Assembly (NCBI RefSeq): GCF_001956295.1
Contig: NZ_MRTD01000011.1
Span: 186,001-250,000 of the forward strand
DNA: 64,000 bases
From: Paenibacillus sp. FSL A5-0031
GTDB taxonomy: Bacteria; Bacillota; Bacilli; Paenibacillales; Paenibacillaceae
Direction of reading: 5' to 3'
Both the position numbers and the translations under genes were made by a program. Positions 59,366 to 64,000 of the stretch are shown here, piece after piece. Every line of letters starts with the position of its first letter. The stretch's first letter is position 1. The notes below the pieces were generated by a model. That model saw nothing but the letters and a program-made list of their open reading frames with translations. It ran no database searches and was not told the origin of the DNA.

Positions 59366-59786
59366 GCTTATGTACGAATTTGTAAAATGGGCAGGCGGGC
59401 ATTCGCATATTACAGGTATTGCCTTGGTTGGGCCTTGTGCGGACGATGAGAGTGAAGAGGATTCGAATTTAAGCTTTCTTCTCGTTACCGATAAGAAGCA
59501 AAAAACAGTAGATGCCATTTTATATCAGTTCCAATACGAGGCTATAGAGCAAGCGACGAAAGAGGAATATGTTTTGCTAACCTCTCTAAAAATAGAGTAT
59601 GCAAGTGGAATCGAAGCTGACTTTGGTGTTGCAGATACCGATTGGCTGCATAGACCTTTGGAGCAGGGATTGGGTGACTTGTTAGTGCAAGGGTTTAAAG
59701 TCATTTGGGAACAAGAAGAAATGTTCGATGATATTCTAAAAGCGATTGCTAGATATGCTGTTGAACTAGAGAACGGGGCTCTTTAA
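59346..59786 (+). CDS. Nucleotidyltransferase-like protein with degenerate motif
   Basis: A 146-residue protein resembling the Pol beta-type nucleotidyltransferase superfamily: ITGIALVGPCADDESEEDSNLSFLLV occupies the position of the G-S-x10-D-x-D motif. But G-S is G-P and D-x-D is D-S-N, so the second metal-binding aspartate is lost. A further acidic residue lies in EADFGVADTDW. The domain may be inactive or act as a regulator of the kinase gene it overlaps (20 bp). A strong terminator follows. Confidence 0.75.
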   Translation: MRPDHYKLMYEFVKWAGGHSHITGIALVGPCADDESEEDSNLSFLLVTDKKQKTVDAILYQFQYEAIEQATKEEYVLLTSLKIEYASGIEADFGVADTDWLHRPLEQGLGDLLVQGFKVIWEQEEMFDDILKAIARYAVELENGAL

Positions 59787-59789
59787 TAT

Positions 59790-59840
59790 AGCAGGCTGTA
59801 CCTAATGGTTAAAAACCTTTAGATACAGCCTGCTTTTTTA
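59790..59840. terminator. Bidirectional terminator after the NTase gene
   Basis: AGCAGGCTGTA / TACAGCCTGCT stem of 11 bp with inner pairing GGTT/AACC, T-run on the plus strand (TTTTTTATT) and an A-run on the minus side. Confidence 0.85.
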
Positions 59841-60062
59841 TTAAGAACGAAATGTGAAAGAGACTAGCTCTGCTGTTAGTACATATTTGGTTTCTAACGC
59901 AGTTGTCGTAATGGTCAAAAAGTTAGCGTTAAATGCCATCAACTGGCCTTCTTCATTTCCTGTTGAGGTCGTTATATAAATAATGCTTCCAATATGGCGC
60001 TTGAGTAAACTATAAATAGCAGTACCTGGAAGAATCTGATTTCCATTTGAAATAATAGACAT
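59841..60062 (-). CDS. Small beta-rich protein, first of three related genes
   Basis: A 73-residue protein (SIISNGNQILPGTAIYSLLKRHIGSIIYITTST; QLMAFNANFLTITTTALETKYVLTAELVSFTF). Its strand pattern L...I.G..I.I.T......G.L......F......... resembles the C-terminal domain of the collagen-like protein nearby and the next gene. No signal peptide or membrane helix. Probably a spore-associated protein by context, function unproven. The ATG at 60062 has AAGGAG about 12 bp upstream. The first of the set in 3'-to-5' genome order. Confidence 0.65.
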   Translation of the reverse strand: MSIISNGNQILPGTAIYSLLKRHIGSIIYITTSTGNEEGQLMAFNANFLTITTTALETKYVLTAELVSFTFRS

Positions 60063-60090
60063 CGCAAGCCTACTCTCCTTAGAATCTTGT

Positions 60091-60306
60091 TTATGAAGCA
60101 GCTGGATTCTCGTGGACATAAATAATGTTTGCATAAAAGATTCGCAGCTCGTAAAGAAAACGATCTTGATCGAAGGAAACGAGTATAAAGTCGTTACCAA
60201 CCTGATCGAGTCTTCCGATTACAGCAAGCTGACCAAAACCATTCGTCATGACAAACACTTCTTTGCCGAGTAAAGCGATCAAATCGCCCGAAAGCGTTGT
60301 TGACAT
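60091..60306 (-). CDS. Small beta-rich protein, second of three related genes
   Basis: A 71-residue protein (STTLSGDLIALLGKEVFVMTNGFGQLAVIGRLDQVGNDFILVSFDQDRFLYELRIFYANIIYVHEN). The pattern LxxLxGKxVxVxTxxGQLxxxGxLxxVGxDFIxV matches Sm/SH3-like beta-barrel proteins of the DUF2642/YuzF type in spore formers. It lies 28 bp from the previous gene on the same strand. ATG 60306 follows AGAGG; GTG 60312 is an alternative. Confidence 0.7.
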   Translation of the reverse strand: MSTTLSGDLIALLGKEVFVMTNGFGQLAVIGRLDQVGNDFILVSFDQDRFLYELRIFYANIIYVHENPAAS

Positions 60307-60332
60307 GAGCACAAACCTCTTCTCATAGGGAG

Positions 60333-60986
60333 TTATGAAATTGTTTCAATGTTCGTGATGAAGGAAAACGGGATAAACATCAAAGTACCTGCGACCGTGT
60401 TTAATTGGACAAGTGTTGATTGTACGCTGATTACTGTTCCAGTGAAGCCGGTCGGCTGTCCCGGTGTCATGACATTAATGAGAGTACCAACAATAAGGTA
60501 GCCGTTAAGCAGTGTAATGAGCTCTGTAAAGTCAAACCCGCTTGACGGTCCCGGGGGACCCTGAACGCCTTGAAGACCCTGAAGACCCTGAAGACCCTGC
60601 GGTCCTAATGGACCGGGGACGCCTTGTGGTCCTTGTACGCCTTGTAGTCCTTGAATGCCTTGAGGACCAACAGCACCAGCCGCTCCTTGTGCTCCTGCTG
60701 CGCCTTGAGGACCTGTAAGGCCGGATGGACCGGCAGGGCCTTGCAAACCTCTTTGCCCGCTTGCACATCCCTTTTTCTGTACTTTAAGGTGACAGCGATC
60801 AGTCTTTCTTTTTTTGTGTTTCCGTACAACTTTAGGTTTACATTCCGTATTGCTTAGACTGCCATTGCTATGATGTAAGTGCAGCTTGCCATGAATAACG
60901 ACATTTCTCTTTTTACTCACTATTTTTTTCCGTTTCTTGCTCACAGTCTGAAGCTGCACTGTGGGTGATTTTGCAGAAGCTAGCAA
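60333..60986 (-). CDS. Collagen-like repeat protein, probable spore or exosporium surface protein
   Basis: A 217-residue protein. The N-terminus (about 1-75) is very basic (VSKKRKKIVSKKRNV; VVRKHKKRKTDRCH). Residues about 78-149 are 24 uninterrupted Gly-X-Y triplets (GQRGLQGPAGPSGLTGPQG...GPPGPS), a collagen-like stalk. The C-terminal ~65 residues (LITLLNGYLIVGTLINVMT; TGFTGTVISVQSTLVQLNTV) have a strand pattern similar to the two adjacent small proteins. Collagen-like stalks with C-terminal beta domains are typical of BclA-type exosporium proteins, though no BclA N-terminal targeting motif is present. TTG start follows AGGAGGG by 8 bp. Downstream 26 bp gap to the small gene cluster. Confidence 0.85.
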   Translation of the reverse strand: MLASAKSPTVQLQTVSKKRKKIVSKKRNVVIHGKLHLHHSNGSLSNTECKPKVVRKHKKRKTDRCHLKVQKKGCASGQRGLQGPAGPSGLTGPQGAAGAQGAAGAVGPQGIQGLQGVQGPQGVPGPLGPQGLQGLQGLQGVQGPPGPSSGFDFTELITLLNGYLIVGTLINVMTPGQPTGFTGTVISVQSTLVQLNTVAGTLMFIPFSFITNIETIS

Positions 60987-61215
60987 AATATAATCCCTCC
61001 TATAAAGCTATCGCTCCTATATATGTATTTCTTTTTGCCAGAAAAGGGACTAGGGATTACCCCAATTATGCTAGTGTAGAGGATAGATAGGCGTATTCTC
61101 ATAGTTTTCAAAAATGATTTGATTTGTAAAAGGGATTATAAAAAACAATCTACCCTATAATCAACTTAAGATGTATAATCATGGGAATCAATAAGCAAAG
61201 GAGAGAGGAATAGTT

Positions 61216-61611
61216 ATGATACATTATCAGAACGATAAAAATTTGTCCGCGCAAGACTTGTCGCAAGTATTTGCGAGCTCTGGGATTAAAAGACCCTATC
61301 AAGATTTAGAACGCTTGCAAAAAATGATCGATCATGCAGATATCATTATTAGTGCATGGGACGGTATTAAACTGGTCGGAATAGCGCGGGCGATTACAGA
61401 CTATTCCTATTGCTGCTATCTGTCTGATTTGGCAATTGATCACGACTACCAAAGATTAGGCATCGGCAAGGAGCTGGTAGATCGACTTAGGCAAACACTT
61501 GGTGCGCAAGTGTCGCTTGTCTTGTTGTCTGCGCCTTCAGCTGTCGACTATTACCCGAGAATTGGATTTACCTCTACGGATAAAGGCTTTGTTATAGCAA
61601 GAGAACGTTAA
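61216..61611 (+). CDS. GNAT family N-acetyltransferase
   Basis: A 131-residue single GNAT domain. CYLSDLAIDHDYQRLGIGKELVDRLRQTLG (about residues 74-103) contains motif A with RLGIGKE as the acetyl-CoA loop, and SAPSAVDYYPRIGF the motif B tyrosine. It resembles B. subtilis YhfO/PanZ-like members. ATG after GGAGAGAGG. The hydrolase gene starts 34 bp after its stop. Confidence 0.85.
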   Translation: MIHYQNDKNLSAQDLSQVFASSGIKRPYQDLERLQKMIDHADIIISAWDGIKLVGIARAITDYSYCCYLSDLAIDHDYQRLGIGKELVDRLRQTLGAQVSLVLLSAPSAVDYYPRIGFTSTDKGFVIARER

Positions 61612-61645
61612 GTTTATTTAGAAACGTAGAGAGGGGGGGAAGTCA

Positions 61646-62359
61646 GTGATCGAGTCGAAAATCGCTATAAATCAAGATGTTCATATTCATTACTTAGATT
61701 CAAAACCAGATGCAGACCAAAAATTAACCCCATTAATCATATGCCCAGGGTTATCGGAAACAGCTGAAGAATATGAGGATTTATTGTTATATTTATTGCC
61801 TCGAAGAGCAATCGTTCTCTCGTTCCGCGGGAGAGGACAAAGCGATACGCCGTTTAATCATTATGATCTAAAAGATCACATAGCAGATCTTTCAGCTGTT
61901 GTTGAAGCTGCAGCCGTGGATCGCTTTCATCTGATGGGATACTCTCGCGGTGTATCTTATGCACTTGGTTATGCTCAAACGAACGAGCATCACTTAGAAT
62001 CACTTATTTTAGAAGATTATCCAGCAGAGCATAAACAAATGTCGGCTGAATGGCGTCATGATTATATTTTTAATTATTTGAAGCCGATGAAGCGGGAAGA
62101 GAAAATAAGAGAACAAGCGGTTATCGGCATTGAGCGGGACTCTTCACAGCTGCAGCTGGATGTAAAGCTTAAGCTGCCTGTTCTTGTTATGAGAGGGATG
62201 CTAGATGGATCTTTGCTTAGCGATGCGGAACTAATTCATTACAAGCAGCTGTTCAGCAATATAACGGTTAAAGAGTTTTTTGAGTCCGCTCATAATATTC
62301 GCGGTAACGAAAAGGAAGAGCTCTATCAAACAATCGAGCAGTTTATCAAGCATCGTTAG
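61646..62359 (+). CDS. Alpha/beta hydrolase
   Basis: A 237-residue alpha/beta-fold hydrolase. SFRGRGQSDTP is the strand-4/5 loop, HLMGYSRGVSYALGYA (about residues 90-105) holds the nucleophile elbow GYSRG, and ESAHNIRG near the C-terminus supplies the histidine. Substrate unknown. GTG start after GAGGGGGGG. It directly follows the GNAT gene, and the iron-regulated promoter follows 39 bp later, separating it from the next gene. Confidence 0.85.
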   Translation: MIESKIAINQDVHIHYLDSKPDADQKLTPLIICPGLSETAEEYEDLLLYLLPRRAIVLSFRGRGQSDTPFNHYDLKDHIADLSAVVEAAAVDRFHLMGYSRGVSYALGYAQTNEHHLESLILEDYPAEHKQMSAEWRHDYIFNYLKPMKREEKIREQAVIGIERDSSQLQLDVKLKLPVLVMRGMLDGSLLSDAELIHYKQLFSNITVKEFFESAHNIRGNEKEELYQTIEQFIKHR

Positions 62360-62397
62360 AAAAAGTAGGACGGTTGCGGTTCAACTTGAAAACCCAG

Positions 62398-62426
62398 TTG
62401 ACAATGAAAATGATAATTGTTATCAT
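62398..62426 (+). promoter_or_regulatory. Fur-controlled promoter
   Basis: TTGACA (62398-62403), 17 bp, TATCAT (62421-62426). Overlapping it is TGATAATTGTTATCA (62411-62425), which matches the Bacillus Fur box 7-1-7 (TGATAAT-N-ATTATCA) with one mismatch. Fur with iron should block the promoter. Confidence 0.85.
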
Positions 62427-62493
62427 TAGGTGACTTTTGAGGTGAAACTATTTTTACTTCACAGCCATATATCGTCTTACAGGGGGAACTATC

Positions 62494-63462
62494 GTGATTA
62501 ACCGCAACAAGAGATTTGTACTTGTATTTATGAGTTTGATTGTCCTATCCATTTGTCTAGCAGCTTGCGGAGGTAATAAAACAAATAATACACCTGCTGC
62601 TACAGTGGCTCCAACAGAAGCGCCAACAGAAAGAAAACTAACAGATGCATTAGGTAACGAGGTTACCATTCCAGCTAATCCTCAGCGCGTCATCGCTTCT
62701 TATTTAGAAGATCACTTGGTAGCTATAGGCATTAAGCCAGTTGCTCAGTGGTCCGTTCCTAACGGTATTCAAGATTACTTGCATGATTCGCTTGCTGATG
62801 TTCCAACTATACCGTATGATCTTCCATTCGAAGCTGTAACAAGCTTTGAACCAGACCTAATTCTTATGGCATATGATGCGAATGTGGAAGGCGATAAATT
62901 TGCGCAATACTCAAAAATTGCTCCAACCTTCACCATTGGCGATAAACTGATTGCAGACTGGCGTGCTACTTTACTGAAAGTCGGAGAGGTTTTTGGAAAG
63001 AGTGCAGAAGCGCAAAAAGCTTTGGATGAGTATGATGCAAAAGCAAAAGCTGCTAAAGAAAAATTGCAAAGCACAATCCCAGGTGAATCAGCTGCAGCTC
63101 TTTGGTTTGTACAAGGAAACTTTTATATCGTAAGTGAAAAGCTATCGAGCGGTGATCTTCTTTATAATCAACTAGGTTTGACTGTTCCAGAGGTAGTAAA
63201 AGAAGTTTCTGCAACAGGAACGGGCAACTGGAACGCCATTTCTCTAGAAAAACTAGCTGAACTTGATGCTGACCATTTGTTCCTCGTTAACAGCGGCACA
63301 GATGCGGATTCGCAAGCATTAAGCGATCCAATCTGGAAAAACATCCCTGCTGTGAAAAACGGTAAAATTTATGAGTACCCAAGCACATCAAGCTGGTTGT
63401 ACGCAGGTACGATTGCTTACTCACAAGTCATTGATGATGTATTGGAAAGCATTGTGAAATAA
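62494..63462 (+). CDS. Iron-siderophore ABC transporter substrate-binding lipoprotein
   Basis: A 322-residue binding protein of the FecB/FhuD/BtuF class. Residues 1-25 are a lipoprotein signal peptide with lipobox CLAAC (Cys25), followed by a Thr/Ala/Pro-rich linker (about 30-45). The binding domain starts with GNEVTIPANPQRVIASYLEDHLVAIGIKPVAQW and contains DADHLFLVNSGTDADSQ typical of ferric-siderophore binders. It captures a ferric complex outside the cell and hands it to a permease. No permease or ATPase gene lies in the window on either side. The GTG start follows GGGGGAAC. A Fur-box promoter precedes it; a terminator follows. Confidence 0.92.
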   Translation: MINRNKRFVLVFMSLIVLSICLAACGGNKTNNTPAATVAPTEAPTERKLTDALGNEVTIPANPQRVIASYLEDHLVAIGIKPVAQWSVPNGIQDYLHDSLADVPTIPYDLPFEAVTSFEPDLILMAYDANVEGDKFAQYSKIAPTFTIGDKLIADWRATLLKVGEVFGKSAEAQKALDEYDAKAKAAKEKLQSTIPGESAAALWFVQGNFYIVSEKLSSGDLLYNQLGLTVPEVVKEVSATGTGNWNAISLEKLAELDADHLFLVNSGTDADSQALSDPIWKNIPAVKNGKIYEYPSTSSWLYAGTIAYSQVIDDVLESIVK

Positions 63463-63479
63463 TAGCAGTAGAGTTGAAC

Positions 63480-63527
63480 AAAGGGCTGTACCTCCGCGCG
63501 AATTGTGCATTGGGGTACAGTCCTTTT
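63480..63527 (+). terminator. Terminator after the siderophore-binding protein gene
   Basis: AAAGGGCTGTACC / GGTACAGTCCTTTT stem with long loop; it confirms that the binding-protein gene is monocistronic. Confidence 0.75.
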
Positions 63528-63605
63528 CTCTGTGGCAAGCCTTCCGTACCTTTTGAAATCCATGTATAATCATGGAAGATAGGACACTGGAAAAGGAGTT
63601 GTATA

Positions 63606-63983
63606 ATGATGACTTTTCATATGAAATCAACCGTACCGATTCTTCGCATGTTTGATGAAGCGAAAGCACGAGACTTTTATTTCAATTTTCTGGAATTTAA
63701 ATGCGATTGGGAGCATCGTTTTGAGCCAGACTTGCCGCTCTATATGCAAATCTCTAATGGAGATTGTGTCATCCATTTATCGGAGCATTATGGCGATAGT
63801 ACGCCTGGTTCAGCAATCCGCATTGAAGTCGACAATGCCAAGGCGCTTCAAGAGCATTTGTTAGCCAAAAAATATAATTTTGCTAGACCTGGCTTTGATG
63901 AAGAATGGAATCAAGTGAGCATTACAGATCCATTTGGCAATCGTCTGCACTTTTATTCTGCTAAGCCTGAGGAAATTAGTTAG
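63606..63983 (+). CDS. VOC family protein (glyoxalase/bleomycin resistance fold)
   Basis: A 125-residue protein: STVPILRMFDEAKARDFYFNFL, then CVIHLSEHYGDSTPGSAIRIEVDNAKALQEHLLAKKYN, and VSITDPFGNRLHFYSAK, whose DPFGN is the family signature. This arrangement with SEHxGDxTPG resembles bleomycin-resistance/ YyaH-like dimeric proteins (BRP type). Function not assignable further. AAAAGGAG lies 7-10 bp before ATG 63606 (63609 is an alternative). Confidence 0.87.
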   Translation: MMTFHMKSTVPILRMFDEAKARDFYFNFLEFKCDWEHRFEPDLPLYMQISNGDCVIHLSEHYGDSTPGSAIRIEVDNAKALQEHLLAKKYNFARPGFDEEWNQVSITDPFGNRLHFYSAKPEEIS

Positions 63984-64000
63984 ATACGGTTGAATAAGAG

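Noticed and set aside
60532..60857. Tandem near-repeats that might be read as a CRISPR or minisatellite array
   Set aside because: They encode the Gly-X-Y triplets of the collagen-like protein in one open frame; spacing is 9 bp multiples without unique spacers.

Overview
The window looks like a chromosomal segment of a Paenibacillus-type, spore-forming Firmicute. The inference rests on the gene families (bacterial nitric oxide synthase, DUF3900 and Lin0512 proteins, TmrB-like ATPase, collagen-like surface protein), the strong AGGAGG-type ribosome binding sites with frequent GTG/TTG starts, a Bacillus-type LexA box, and moderate GC content. No rRNA, tRNA or CRISPR array was recognised. The one clear mobile element is a decayed IS110-family insertion.

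Layout. 0-5 kb: the 3' end of a HelD-type helicase gene, a lone molybdate permease (modB), an EcsC-nitric oxide synthase pair whose stop and start codons overlap, and small genes. 5-14 kb: a soluble PAS chemoreceptor, DUF3900 and Lin0512 proteins, a CBS-domain transporter, undecaprenyl-diphosphatase, and cysJ-cysI (sulfite reductase). 14-19 kb: an accessory-looking stretch with an AT-rich hypothetical gene, a dead IS110 transposase with three nonsense codons, a Nudix gene, a DinB gene with a LexA box in its promoter, and a cluster of small hairpin repeats sharing the core CTAACGGGCAG. 19-31 kb: TetR/MMPL divergent pair, a TIMP-like secreted protein, several transporters (GntP-like, SulP, MFS), DedA, and a serine hydrolase.

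31-41 kb holds the best-defined system: a ten-gene collinear purine catabolism locus (amidohydrolase, xdhC/pucA, mobA-like/pucB, the FAD, molybdopterin and 2Fe-2S subunits of xanthine dehydrogenase, OHCU decarboxylase, urate oxidase, hydroxyisourate hydrolase, adenosine deaminase). It would take adenosine-derived purines and xanthine to allantoin. OHCU decarboxylase and uricase are separate genes here, whereas they are fused in Bacillus subtilis PucL. pucA and pucB overlap by 137 bp.

41-64 kb is a mosaic: an ABC exporter with a possible AUU start; a chitin-active LPMO with two FnIII domains and a CBM; a PhyH dioxygenase divergent from an AraC regulator around a clean inverted repeat; a membrane-DinB fusion; TmrB, FabI and NagZ; an oxalate decarboxylase with a variant active-site lid; an orphan eukaryotic-type HisA; an SgrR-like regulator; an overlapping kinase/nucleotidyltransferase pair; three adjacent minus-strand genes for small beta-barrel-like proteins, one carrying a collagen-like stalk (probable spore surface); and a Fur-box-controlled siderophore-binding lipoprotein. 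Starts were re-chosen by ribosome binding site in many genes. Function calls come from reading motifs, without database searches.
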